A stretch of DNA of 64,000 nt from Ostrinia nubilalis (lineage: Eukaryota; Arthropoda; Insecta; Lepidoptera; Crambidae): the NCBI RefSeq assembly GCF_963855985.1, contig NC_087117.1:191001-255000 (forward strand), written 5' to 3'. Below the pieces are notes generated by a model. That model ran no database searches. It saw only the letters and a program-made list of their open reading frames with translations, and had not been told where the DNA came from. Shown here piece after piece: positions 51,114 to 61,699 of this stretch. How positions within the stretch are numbered: position 1 is the stretch's first letter; each line of letters begins with the position of its first letter. The position numbers were made by a program, and so were the translations under genes.

Positions 51114-52410
51114 GGCATAGATTTATGAGAGACTGGCAACTATACTAGGTTGATATATGTTTCTCTCACTTCAACTGGCATTGGATTCAACATCGGATTC
51201 TGACACTTTTACAGTTATGATACCATGAATATCAGTTTATGGTCCTAATTATTTTTATTTTATTTACGACCTTCGACCAGTTGGACACTTTAGATAGCTT
51301 CTTGTAATAGTGTCAATATCTTTTTAGCTTTTAACGCAAATCTAGTCTTCAAAGCAGTTTAATCGATTTATTTTATTTTCAAAATCGATATTTTATTGTC
51401 TATGATGGCCGCAGGAACATCACTATACATGGACTCCCAGCAATAAAGTACGGTAATGCCTCGTACAGATTTTATCGGCAAAAATTATGGAACTTGATAG
51501 GTTTTAGACCATGCCACGCACCAAAACGTCCGGAAGTTGTAATAGTATTATAGAATAAACGTTAAAAGACTTATTTATTTAATTTTTCAATGCTTAAGTG
51601 TCCATTAGAATGAAAGGGTGCTTAATGTATTAAAAAAAATAGAAAATAATTATGATGGGTTAATGTTTTTGGGCGGTTTTTAGGCGGTTTCTGACAATGT
51701 CCTTTCAATTTTCCCGTTCGTTTGGCGCGCCGAGCGAGACGAATCGGGTCGATAAGAAGTAATCGATATTTACGACTAAAAAGTGAGTGGATTGTATGTT
51801 TATTGATGGATTTGCAAGTCTTGATACAGTGATTATTTATTAAATTAATAAGAAAGGTGCTGAAAACTTTAAATAACTTAAATTGGGAGTATAATATTCG
51901 TCAATAAAATAAAAAGTTGTAAAAAATGTTGCAATTGCGTATATTTTCAGTATTCTGAAAATTACTGAACCGATTCATGTAACTTTTTGGTGGTCCCAGG
52001 CGTCTTCGAGTTAAACGGAAATATAGCCGAAAATTGAGAGCCTCCTCCTATATTTGATGCCAGTTAAAATTAACAAAAAAACACGATCTTCCCGTGTTAT
52101 TATTTGGTTTAATGGTTTATACCTATGTAATAAAATAAACTTTCCTCTTGAATCACTCTATCTATTGCTAAAAAAACAGATAAAGAAGTAGGTACATAAT
52201 TATAGTGTAATAGAGACAGTGGGAGAGACGTTATTTATGAAGAGATGCTTATTTATTATTTAACAGTGATACATAGATAAATTACTTACAATAATTTATC
52301 ATGAAATTACAAAGTGCCCCGAACCAATAGGCCATAAAATTAAACGTGAAATATTACGCTGTAGGTATTTAAAATATGCCCCACTGATATTGGACTAATT
52401 CCCGCTAGGG
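51114..52410. other. Intergenic, nothing recognised
   Basis: A short GC-richer patch at 51715-51760 (TTGGCGCGCCGAGCGAGACG) has promoter-like composition. No exon with splice sites was found. Confidence 0.3.
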
Positions 52411-52983
52411 TTGCCACCCGTCCGGGTTTCCCCGGATTTGTCCTAGTTTGGAGGCGGTCTGGGGAGCGTCCGGGCGGGGTTTTATTTGTTGTCCGGGTAT
52501 AAAAACCTTAGACTGAGTTGCACCACCTAACTTTAACTGCAACTAAACAATAACCGGTGATTTTTGTATGGAGTTTCACAGATTTTTGACGTTTATCAAA
52601 CTTAATGTAACATGTTGCAACCCAGCCTAAGTCTTGGGCCAATGCCGGATGATGCGACTAAGTTTTATAAAGAACTTGTTGACATAACCGGGTTCTGGGC
52701 TCCATATTCGAGTTATTCATCATTTCGCCCGAAATTTCCGAAACGGCGACTTGGCTTGGTACCTTTTGAATTGACCTAATATTTCTGTCAACTCTCCCTA
52801 CCATAAAAATGTGAGGTAACTATGTAGGTACTTACAGTCAACTACAAAAATGCATTTTTAATAACATTTAATATTTTATGGTTGGACTTTTTTACCTGGC
52901 TGTACTTTGTACAGCGTTTGATTTCGTTACTTAGTTTCACGCGCCTTGTCCTGATTGCCAAATTATAGAGATGGCAACCCTGC
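52411..52983. mobile_element. hAT-like element ends, GGGTTGCCA type
   Basis: TAGGGTTGCCACCCGTCCGG and CGGGTTTCCCCGGATT on the left; AGAGATGGCAACCCTG on the right, inverted. The GTCCGGG words cluster as in many hAT MITEs. I could not find a matching target duplication. MITE-B lies inside. Confidence 0.45.
52508..52632. mobile_element. MITE-B copy 3
   Basis: TAGACTGAGTTGCACCACCT, GGTGATTTTTGTATGGAGTT, GATTTTTGACGTTTATCAAA and GTTGCAACCCAGCCTAAG. Confidence 0.68.
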
Positions 52984-52989
52984 AAGCAA

Positions 52990-54405
52990 GGCCGTGTCTC
53001 ACCAGCTGCAGTCATAAAGGCTAATTGATTGTCCTGAGACATAGTCTGTGGCTGCTACGCCGCCATTTTGGTTTCGGTAAGGGCTGCGCTCTTGTTGCTG
53101 TCAGTGCGTTGGATGCTGTTAATTTATCGTAGGCGTAGGTGTTGTAACCGGTGGATATTTATTTATTGATAAGTTACAGAAATGTATTATCAACATCAAG
53201 TCTGAGCTCACATTACAACCGATTAATATGATACAAAAATAGTAAAGTGCTTTTAATAACAATAGATAAACTAAGTACCTAGGTAGATTTTGGAAACTTA
53301 TTTAAATAGCAAGCAATGGAATTAACGTTTTCATTGGACATTAATTTAGAGATTTTCTTCATACCGCTGGATTTAATTAGATAATGAGTCTAAATAAGTA
53401 GTCGTAAGTACACTTACGATCGTACTCGTACAGTGGTCATATTTTTAATTATTCTAATATAATAATTATGTACTTCTTATACAATTATAATTTTGCGCAT
53501 TAATAAATGAGTTGGAATTTCAGTGTAGCAAAAACGCCTCTGAAGTTTGAAGTTCAGCTTCTGTAGATAATTTCATAAATGACCGTTTATCTTTTAAATG
53601 AAAGCTGTTAGTAGCACGACTTCTAATTGCCTAACTCTTAAACCAACATTTTAATTATTTCTGAACCTTAATCCACAGCTTTAAGATTTAAATTATGGTA
53701 ACATTGACACTGTTTAATAAAAACCAACACCTTGTTGGGTAGTCAAATACAAAAGTCTGTCAGCAGGTCACAGACGAGTTAACAATTTTTCGGTAATTTG
53801 TTAAATCGTGCTTGGTAATTAAATATTTGCACATCGCACGCCGCTTTGCACATCTCTCAAAAAACAAATGTATTTCACTTTTTTTCTTAGATTTTTTCAA
53901 GTTTCCTCCAATCTAGATATTAATATCAATTTAGCTTCCGGTCATTCAATAATTAAAAACTAAAACTCCACTCTCACACATCATTTACTAGGCAACTACA
54001 TCAGTCATAAATTATAACGCTTTAAAAATAAAATTAAAACAAATTCAAGCAAATCCTCAGTTTAAACAAAATGGGCATTACAACTTAAACCTCACTTTTA
54101 GCCGCCGGCGATTAGAAAAGTTTGAGGACACGAACTGAATTCATTTGAGATGCGATGTAGGCGTAAAGGAGGGCCGTTGTTTCCCAAACTTTTGAATAAT
54201 AACATTATGGAAATTAAAAGAACGGTGGGTACTCTTGGAATTATGATTTGCGAGAAAACGAAAACTTAGTAAGTGAAAAATAACTCTTTCGTAATGGGCT
54301 GAAGTTCTGTTTAAATTGACATGAGAGACCACTACGAACCATTCGATTCTGTCATTCGATTCAATTTATGATAAGATTCAATTAATAAAGATAACATATT
54401 ATCCT
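52990..54405. other. Intergenic; possible CpG-containing promoter near 53055
   Basis: GGCTGCTACGCCGCCATTTT then GGTTTCGGTAAGGGC near 53048-53085 resembles an untranslated first exon with a donor, but there is no ATG or downstream exon. The rest is AT-rich with no recognised repeat. Confidence 0.3.
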
Positions 54406-54408
54406 CAT

Positions 54409-54596
54409 TAGGACTTATTCCCGCGCGATGTAGTTTTGCGGGATCGCAATGTCGGATCCAGAGGATCCCTCAAAACTGGACTGTTCAGTTTTTAAAGGGC
54501 ATTGCAAACGGGATGTTCATTAAACTATGTACTTTATACCTACTAGTAACCATAAACAGGAAGATCCTGTTAAAAACGGGATGGGTACGAGTCCTA
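54409..54596. mobile_element. MITE-A copy, complete
   Basis: TAGGACTTATTCCCGCGCGA, AGTTTTGCGGGATCG, GGCATTGCAAACGGGATGTT, then AAAACGGGATGGGTACGAGT and CCTA. TA lies at both ends. At about 190 bp it is the only copy here without a nested insertion. Confidence 0.72.
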
Positions 54597-54857
54597 ACCA
54601 GGCCATCACAATTCGCAGCTAGGTAGGTATGCCATTGTAGGCCTACAATAAAAGCTAGCTAGCCCGAACTTCGGCTAATTTCTTGCAACATGCTACCAGC
54701 CATTTTGCTTTTCCTACGTTGCGCTTGGCAAGACGCCTAGTTTTGAACTATAGGAATCTTAGAACTTCAACAAAACGAAATATAGAAATCTTTAAAACAA
54801 ACATAGATCATTCTACGGCAGATATGACAGCTTCAACTTTATTAAATTCAAGATTTA

Positions 54858-55090
54858 AGGACGTAGCACACTTATCAACCTGGACAGGGATGTAACCGGT
54901 TAACCGTATCAACTCGAGGCGGTCAGTATTCTTTGTATAAAACTCCATACTCCAACGCACACTTATCCGCAGCGGTTGACAGCGCGCGAAAGGCGATGAC
55001 AGCTCGTGAAAGGCGATGACAGCTCACGAAAGGAGATGACAGCTCGCGAAAGGCAATACGGTGTTGATCCCTTTCCGAGTTGATAAGTCT
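54858..55090. mobile_element. MITE-H copy 1 with expanded 20-mer
   Basis: GTAGCACACTTATCAACCTG on the left and inverted CCGAGTTGATAAGTC on the right. Interior ACTCGAGGCGGTCAGTATTC matches copy 2 (58205-58370). At 54985-55055 the unit GCGAAAGGCGATGACAGCTC is repeated about 3.5 times; copy 2 has about 1.5. Confidence 0.75.
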
Positions 55091-55115
55091 GTATGATCTT
55101 AATAAACAAGTATAC

Positions 55116-55331
55116 AATGAGGGCTATCGTTTTTATACTTAACAGTTGGCACCCCTGGCGATTGACAGGACCTTACTCTACAGTGGCGTCATCTTGATGA
55201 GTGCAAATGCGATAGTCCTCCTACCACTTTAGCGCTCACCAGTTAGTGCCACTGTCTTTGCTACTAGCAAGTGACAGGACCTTACTCTACAGTGGCGCTA
55301 ACTGGTGAGCGCTAAAACGATAGCCCTCATT
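55116..55331. mobile_element. Palindromic MITE-G-like element, copy 2
   Basis: AATGAGGGCTATCGTTTTTA on the left, AACGATAGCCCTCATT on the right, with an inner inverted pair around GACAGGACCTTACTCTACAG (repeated directly at 55166 and 55272) and GCGCTCACCAGTTAG/CTAACTGGTGAGCGC. It shares the AATGAGGG end with 50925-51113. Confidence 0.7.
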
Positions 55332-55334
55332 CTG

Positions 55335-55650
55335 ATTGCAAGATGTTTTACATTGGTATTACTTAACTTGTTTTTGTATATTGATTGTAGTTAAATTTCA
55401 AAATAAGTATTGTTATGCTAAGATTTGGAGTTAAAGCTTTTAAAGCTTACTTCAAACTCTTTTCCCCAAGGTTTGGTTAAGTCTCAATAACTTTGAACGC
55501 CCTCGTAAGGACGCGAGTGGAATGCTAAACTGGTTTTAATGAAAATCTTAATAAAATCGTCGCCTACGGGAGCATAATATTCGCACGCTGACGTGGAACG
55601 AGTCTTGCTAAAGATCACACATACCTACTACCTAAGAAGTAGGTACTTAC
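55335..55650. other. Intergenic, nothing recognised
   Basis: AT-rich with a small unique patch (CGCCCTCGTAAGGACGCGAG near 55500). No exon. Confidence 0.3.
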
Positions 55651-55655
55651 ATACT

Positions 55656-55760
55656 ATATTTATTTATTTATTTAAGGATAGTACACAGCACAATATCAAT
55701 CTGTAATAACAATGTTTTTTAGTAGATTTTGTAGGCCAATTATGATTATCCAACATTAAA
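55656..55760 (-). mobile_element. LINE 3' end, (TTTA)n tail, unidentified
   Basis: ATATTTATTTATTTATTTAA then GGATAGTACACAGCACAATA and GTAGATTTTGTAGGCC look like the minus-strand end of a LINE. Confidence 0.4.
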
Positions 55761-55764
55761 CATT

Positions 55765-56130
55765 TCTACATACCTTCTCGAGTGACAACCATTATGAATT
55801 TAAATATCCTACTGAAGGGAAGCTAAAACATTATGTAATTTAAATATTAATAGCATTTGAACTTGTATACTCTAAGCTGCTGATTCTGTCCAATATTTAA
55901 GAGTTATTGTACAAATTAGGTTTGAAGTAATAACTATTGGGTGATTAAATAAAAGACAGTAAATAAATGTCTAAAATGAGCGATATTAAATATTTAAAAT
56001 CAAAGTCCAAAACTAGGGCTGTTACAATGAATGGTGAAAGTAACTAAAGAAACTTGCAAAGGTCAGCTGTAACTGTTACACAAAGTAACTACTAAGTAGC
56101 TACCATTATGATAAGGTCTATTTCTTTTTA
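55765..56130. other. Intergenic, nothing recognised
   Basis: AT-rich, no exon or repeat recognised. Confidence 0.3.
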
Positions 56131-56135
56131 TGCAG

Positions 56136-56365
56136 AACTAGCTTTCCACCCGCGGCTTCGCCCGCGTGGAATTTTGTCTGTTACAGAAAAACTTTATCGC
56201 GCGCGTCCTTGTTTCAAAAACCGGGATTAAAACTATCCTATGTCCTTTCCCGGGACTCAAACTATCTCTATGCCAAATTTCATCAAAATCGATTCAGTAG
56301 TTAAGGCGTGAAAGCAAGACAGACAGACAGAGTTACTTTCGCATTTATAATATTAAGTTTAAAGA
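56136..56365 (+). mobile_element. LepH repeat with (GACA)n
   Basis: ACTAGCTTTCCACCCGCGGC, TTCGCCCGCGTGGAATTTTG, CTATCCTATGTCCTTTCCCG, AAGACAGACAGACAGAGTTA and TTCGCATTTATAATATTAAG. Closely matches 31329-31566. Confidence 0.82.
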
Positions 56366-56369
56366 TATT

Positions 56370-57170
56370 AGTATAGTTAAGGCTGGTATTTGACCGCAAT
56401 GCAATCGCACCTGATGTTAAGTGAGATGCAGTCTAGGATGGTACAAATAATCTGCACTTGTAAAACTTAATAAAGATTTTAAACCTTTAATTTCAATTTC
56501 AAACTTTAAAGTTAATAATGAGCCTATGTACTTACGTCTTCTAAAACTCAAATTCTTTAATAACAGCCTAAATTAAAAGCGTTTTTTTTCTAAAAGCGCG
56601 CGTTTCACACGAAGTCGGCGATATTCGCAAAGGCCGCGTCAAGGCGCGACGGGTCATCGACTCCTCGTGATTGCCCGCTAATTGCCGCTTTACGTGAGAC
56701 AGATGAAACGCAAGATCCAGCCGCTTTTAAGAACCTTTATAACCTTAGGTACGGAATTTTAAGAGTACTTACTTTCTTAAACATTTGCTTTTTATCTTAA
56801 TAGGTAATTTTTTTTGTCATTACTACTCTGTCTGTCTTTGTTTGAGACTTTCAAGGGTCACAGGATCGTCTTCCAGTGTGACGGCTATGTTACCCATCCA
56901 TCTCACACTAAAAAAATCTCTTTATCAAAAAAGAATAAGTTATTATCACTAGGAGAAACAGGACGAATATCGCAACTTGAAATAAAATATAACACAAAGT
57001 CAAAGAAGATTTCAGGTCCAGTGGGATTAGTGGGAAACATTTTTAATGCACATACTTAATATTACAACAACATCACACTCACTACTTCACAATAAATTCG
57101 AATTCAAATTGTGATTAGTTCGCACGTGTTTTAAATATTAGTTATTCGATAATAATTACCTTCTACTCAC
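56370..57170. other. Intergenic, nothing recognised
   Basis: A GC-richer part at 56600-56720 (AAGGCCGCGTCAAGGCGCGA) has no exon signature. Confidence 0.3.
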
Positions 57171-57178
57171 TGCTGGAC

Positions 57179-57513
57179 AGCATTGCCAGTTTTTTTTTTG
57201 CCAAGTCGGGACTTGGTACTTTTTGAGTGAAAATAGCGGGATTCTTTCGTCAGAAGCGGGGCATAGTAAAAAAACGTATAATAATCAAAGGTTTTCAAAT
57301 ATTTATCTTTTTATTTGACTTAAAATTACGTTTACGTGACAATAGATAACAAAAGTAGCCATAGAAAATGTATTTTAACAAAAAAAAAATATTTTAAACC
57401 ACATGCCACGTACGGTTGAATTCTCTCCGAAAAGCAGGACTGAGCCTGTCCCGCGCGCGCACAATTTGATTTAAAAATCGGGACGTCCCGCCAAAATCGG
57501 GACGTCTGGCATC
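57179..57513. mobile_element. hAT-like MITE, GGGAC-rich ends
   Basis: The 8-mer TGCTGGAC flanks both ends (57171-57178, 57514-57521). Left interior ATTGCCAG and AAGTCGGGACTTGG; right interior TCGGGACGTCCCGCCAAAAT then CGGGACGTCTGGCAT. Terminal inverted repeats are short and imperfect. Confidence 0.68.
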
Positions 57514-57524
57514 TGCTGGACATC

Positions 57525-58200
57525 AGCATTCCTGTACCAATACACTTCCAAAATGATAGACAGTTTGACACCATACCCCAATAATTCGAAACCACAACTG
57601 TTTTAAAAAGACTCTTCATTCTGGTCTTAAAAACCTAATTTATTTTAAATTACCTGTAAATTTAGATTTTTGTTCGAATTGTAATTGAAAAAAGTAGTTT
57701 AATTGGGTTGACAAAATAGTGACGTCACTTGCTTGTAGTGCCATACAAAATCTATGGGAGAGTTTCGTTTTGACAGTTTTAAAAAGTACGTCAATTGACT
57801 GTGGTGTCAACATGTCATGTCTATTGTCGCCAAACAATTCCTTTTCACAAGTGTCGAATGCAGCCCCCGCACTGGGAATACAAACTCACTAGCGCCATCT
57901 GTCATTCGGAGAACAAAGCGCTTTAAACACGGAATTTTGCGCATACCTCCCGGACATAACTTCATATTCGTTTGTTTTGCTATTTGCTATAAATTATGGC
58001 AATTGAGATGACAAGGGGAGTACTTGAATGGAAATTCATTTGCGGGGTAGTTTGGGTTTTGGAGAACTGTCGCGGTTGGAATCGGACATTATAATGATCG
58101 CTCGCTACCACCAAACTCCTTTAATTGTCTAGATTGAATTAGATACTGTTTTATTATCAAATCATGATCTTAACTGTCAGATACATTTTTAATTTGCTCA
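57525..58200. other. Intergenic, nothing recognised
   Basis: GTGACGTCACTTGCTTGTAG near 57718 contains a perfect CRE-like TGACGTCA palindrome, not linked to any gene. No exon recognised. Confidence 0.3.
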
Positions 58201-58204
58201 TAGC

Positions 58205-58370
58205 AGACTTATCAACTCGGAAAGGGATCAACTCCAAATCGCCTTTAGCGATCTGTCATCGCCTTTAGTAAATGTGCGTTTCAGTATAGAGTTTCATACA
58301 AAGAATATTGACCGCCTCGAATTGATACGTTTACGATCCCTTTTCAGGTTGATAAGTGTGCTACGTCCTT
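58205..58370. mobile_element. MITE-H copy 2
   Basis: AGACTTATCAACTCGGAAAG on the left, CAGGTTGATAAGTGTGCTAC on the right, opposite orientation to copy 1. CGCCTTTAG units flank GATCTGTCATC. Confidence 0.75.
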
Positions 58371-58379
58371 TATCAGTAA

Positions 58380-58475
58380 GAAAAAGTCACCCGTAACTAG
58401 CAACCACTTATTTATGTAAGATTTTCTTTGTATGTAATGTTGTTGGTATACCGTAATAAATAAAATAAAATAAAA
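58380..58475 (+). mobile_element. LINE 3' end with (AAATA)n tail
   Basis: GTATGTAATGTTGTTGGTAT, ACCGTAATAAATAAAATAAA and further AAATA units. The family is unidentified but the tail type recurs at 29396. Confidence 0.5.
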
Positions 58476-58549
58476 ATAATTGTTAGATCGCATTTTGTGT
58501 TGATAACGTCGTGGATATTTACCAAATAAATATTTTTCTTACTTTTAAC

Positions 58550-58660
58550 CCGACGCGACTGCGCCAGAAGGAGGGTTTTTCGTATGTATGTATGTATATT
58601 TCTTTGGCACGGCCTACAGCCTAAACGGCTAGACCGATTTTAGAGTGAGAGGTCTGTTTT
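58550..58660 (+). repeat. CGACTGCGCCAGAAGGAGGG repeat
   Basis: ACCCGACGCGACTGCGCCAG then AAGGAGGGTTTTTCG, (TATG)n and GCCTAAACGGCTAGACCGAT. The same core occurs at 15521, 37718 and 61645, and inverted near 13244. Confidence 0.6.
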
Positions 58661-58755
58661 TATATTTTTAGTTAAATTTTAGGCAGTTAGGTATTTTGGC
58701 TATCTGAAATTCTAAAGAACCTGTAAAACTAGTTTAAAATAAATAAAATTATAAC

Positions 58756-60456
58756 CATAGCTGGGCATTAACTCGTTAATCCGTTAATCGTTAATTAACG
58801 AAGTTAACATTTCTATTAACGGATTAACTTTTAAGTTAACTTTAAAAAATGTTAACGGACTCGTTAACTTCCGTTAAATTATCCTAAGTCCGTTAATCGT
58901 TAATCCAGTACTTACTATTTACCAAAAAGATACAGCAGGCACGCTAAAAAACACTAGAAAAACGCGTCCTGACAAGTACTTTCGGGCTTCCAGAACTTCC
59001 AGGGCCCAAAAACAACATTTTTTGTAACCAGAACGTAAAGATGTAAAAAATGCTATTTTTTATTTATTTACAAGCTTTATATTGACTTCACTTGTTAGTA
59101 TGTGTGGGACAAATCTTGCAACTGAATTTAAGACCAGTTCTTAACCGATTGAGCTGAAATTTGGTATACTTATGTAATTAAGATGAAAATGCAATGTTAT
59201 GGTACCATTAAGCTGGTCTGATGATGAAGTCAGGAGGTGGCCATAGGAACTCCTAAATGAAACGGTGGAAACTTATCGAGTTTGGGTTTGTTGGATTTGT
59301 CTTTTCGAGCACTTTGGTGCTAAATTGTATTGTAATTGAACCAAGGCTCTGAGATTGAGATACTATAGACTAAGAGCTGGTGAACGCCAGACCTACGTCA
59401 TTTTATAAAAGCTGAAAGTTTGTCAGCGTATGCTCCCAATATAGGTTAGAATGTTGGTGGATTATGAAGTTTGGGTCATCGTTGCTTTGGCAGCTATCCT
59501 AAAAAAACTGGCAAGGAGTTGGAACTGTCAAAACTGTGTGGCTGATGTCAAAACCACTTCTAATCATTGCCCAAATATTATACATAAAAATCAGATTTTA
59601 TGGTATAACGTAAGTAGAATTACAATTAGTCTATTGAATACAGAAAAAGCCACCGTAAAAGTTAGGCTTACGATATATGTACCATAAAAACTGATTTTTA
59701 TATAAAATATTAGGGAAATAATTAGAAGTAGTTTCCTCATCAGTCAGACAGTTTTGACAGTTCTAACTCCTTGCCAGATAGTTTTTTTAGGATAGCTGCT
59801 AAAGCCACGATGACCTAAACTTCATGATTCACCTACATTGCGAGCAAAATTACTGATTGATTTTTTATTGTTTTTATGTTCTAATAATAGTTTTAAGTAC
59901 CCAAAATATTGTAAAGTTATCTCCTGGCCTCCACGAGACAGGCTTGCCTAGTGTGGAGTCCAAGATTAATATGAAAAATGTAATTGTTTTTCTTGCAATA
60001 AACGATTTTATTATTTTATTTTTATTATACGCTGACAAACTTTCAGCTTTTATAAAATGACGTAGGTCTGGCGTTCACTAGCTCTTAGTCTACTACTAAA
60101 AAGTGTAAAATAAAATTATAATAATAAAACACTTTTTTTGAAAACAAGCTTTTGTTCTGAAATGCAGTTGTTACTAAAACGAAAAAAGTAATTGTATGCA
60201 AGGTTAAAATAATTTCGAAATCTTGTAGCGCAAACATAAAAGAGGAATAAATTCCATGCGCGATACAAGCTTTCGAAAAGCTTGCATACAATTACTTTTT
60301 TCGTTTTATTATCATGTGTTAACGGATTAACGATTAACGTTAACTTGCGTTAAATCTTGCTAAATGTAACGTTTTAACGTTTAACGAAGTTAATTTTTTT
60401 ATTAACGGTTTAACGATTAACGAAGTTAACTATTTGATTAACGGTGCCCAGCTATG
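58756..60456. mobile_element. hAT element 4, GTTAATCGTTAA arrays
   Basis: Ends CATAGCTGGGCA and inverted TGCCCAGCTATG with a perfect 8-bp duplication ATTATAAC (58748-58755, 60457-60464). Each side holds 100-150 bp of TTAACG/CGTTAA words. The interior shares sequence with 24430-24955 and is interrupted by a TA-type MITE (59368-60090). No transposase was seen. Confidence 0.9.
59368..60090. mobile_element. Long-TIR TA-flanked MITE inside hAT-4
   Basis: TA + GACTAAGAGCTGGTGAACGC, CAGACCTACGTCATTTTATA, mirrored as TATAAAATGACGTAGGTCTG, GCGTTCACTAGCTCTTAGTC + TA. Homology continues inward on both arms (GCAGCTATCCTAAAAAAACT; inverted AGTTTTTTTAGGATAGCTGC), so arms exceed 200 bp. A LINE-like end is inserted in the right arm near 59900-60010. 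Confidence 0.82.
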
Positions 60457-60590
60457 ATTATAACCATAGGAACAAAAGTCATGTAGGTAAATATTAAAGT
60501 TATGTAAACCTCAGTATTCTAGCCTATAATCATGCAAATAAGGATTGTTCTGATATTTTTTCCATCACGAAGGAAAAAAAAGGTCTAGGG

Positions 60591-60946
60591 CAGGGGTCTC
60601 CAAACTACGGCCCGCGGGCCATGTCCGGCCCGCCACTGCCATCAATCCGGCCCGCGACAGCTTAAGACTAAGCCTATGTTTGCATAGGTGGGCAGAAAAA
60701 TTAAAATTGTTATGGCCCTTGCAACATACCGAAAACATTAAATATGGCCCCAAGGCTTCAAAGTTTGGAGACCCCAGAGCCCCGATTACGGTAACTTTTA
60801 ACGTTTCCAATCCAGACACGCTTCTCGATTCTGCGATACGATTGGTCGTTCAACAGCGTACGTCAGCTGTTTTGACCAATCGTATCGCAGAATCGAGAAG
60901 CGTGTCTGGATTGTAGACGTTAAAAGTTACCGTAATCGGGGCTCTG
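60591..60946. mobile_element. hAT MITE, CAGGGGTCTCC ends, broken at its tip
   Basis: CAGGGGTCTCCAAACTACGG and GGCCCGCGGGCCATGTCCGG open the element; AAAGTTTGGAGACCCC is the right end. GTCTAGGG flanks both sides (60583-60590, 60947-60954), but a 170-bp foldback sits between the right terminal repeat and its last base. Confidence 0.88.
60776..60945. mobile_element. Foldback element in the tip of an hAT
   Basis: AGAGCCCCGATTACGGTAAC...GATACGATTGGTC is mirrored by GACCAATCGTATC...GTTACCGTAATCGGGGCTCT. Arms of about 72 bp differ only in a 5-base patch (TTTCC against CTACA equivalents). The loop is about 26 bp. Confidence 0.88.
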
Positions 60947-61136
60947 GTCTAGGGCTTTACTCATTTAGTGACTGACTTATGCGAAGGCGTGGCCGTGGGA
61001 GGGGTGACATTGACATATTATAACGTGACAGAGCATACAAATCTGAAGTCTTGTTGACGTTTCAAGTCTCAAAAACACCCTCCCGTGCCGCTTCCATACC
61101 TCATTCGCTTACTAAATTAAGCGCTGGACCTATAGT

Positions 61137-61390
61137 CGGCCGTTTGGTGTAGTGTTCAGAACGGACTACTATGCCGAGAGGTCCCGGGTTCGATTCCCGG
61201 CCGGGCAGAAATTGAAATGATGAATTTTAATGTCTGTGACGGGTCTGGGTGTGACTATGTATAATATGTATGTATTTAAAAAAAAAAGTATATAAGTAGT
61301 ATATCCGTTAAGCTAGCACCCATAACACAAGCATTAAGTTGCTTACTTTGGGGCTAGCTGGCGCTGTGTGAAATTGTCCAAAGATTTATT
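61137..61390 (+). mobile_element. tRNA-derived SINE-1, copy 3
   Basis: CGGCCGTTTGGTGTAGTGTT has lost one G within the A-box region. GGTTCGATTCCCGGCCGGGC, GACGGGTCTGGGTGTGACTA and GCTAGCTGGCGCTGTGTG, TGTCCAAAGATTTATTTATT follow. It is near full length. Confidence 0.85.
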
Positions 61391-61477
61391 TATTTATTAT
61401 TTTTATTTTAAACTGCATATAAAACGGGTTCATTATGTCATAAAGTCATTGCAAGCCTCATGAGCCGTAACTGCCTG

Positions 61478-61535
61478 TATTTTTCGGCTTAATATTCAAG
61501 CAAGGATCCGAACCCGTGACTGCAAAGTTTATATA
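61478..61535 (-). mobile_element. tRNA-like fragment
   Basis: On the minus strand GCAGTCACGGGTTCGGATCC gives a B box with a possible A box upstream. It does not fold as a tRNA; probably a SINE remnant. Confidence 0.35.
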
Positions 61536-61639
61536 CTGCGCTTATGAAGTAGGCCTGGGGACAGGGTGGAAAATCATCTTCGCATAATGAAATAATTAGG
61601 TTTTAGTTTTGTTTAAATAATTTGTTTTGTGGCGCCAAT

Positions 61640-61690
61640 TTTGTTACCCGACTCCGCCAGAAGGAGCAGGGTTATTACTTTTTCCGTTCC
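61640..61690 (+). repeat. CGACTCCGCCAGAAGGAG repeat fragment
   Basis: GTTACCCGACTCCGCCAGAA then GGAGCAGGGTTATTAC. It matches 58550 and 15521. Confidence 0.55.
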
Positions 61691-61699
61691 TTCAAAGAC

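Noticed and set aside
57718..57740. CRE-like TGACGTCA as a promoter element
   Set aside because: A single palindrome with no gene, exon or transcription start evidence nearby.
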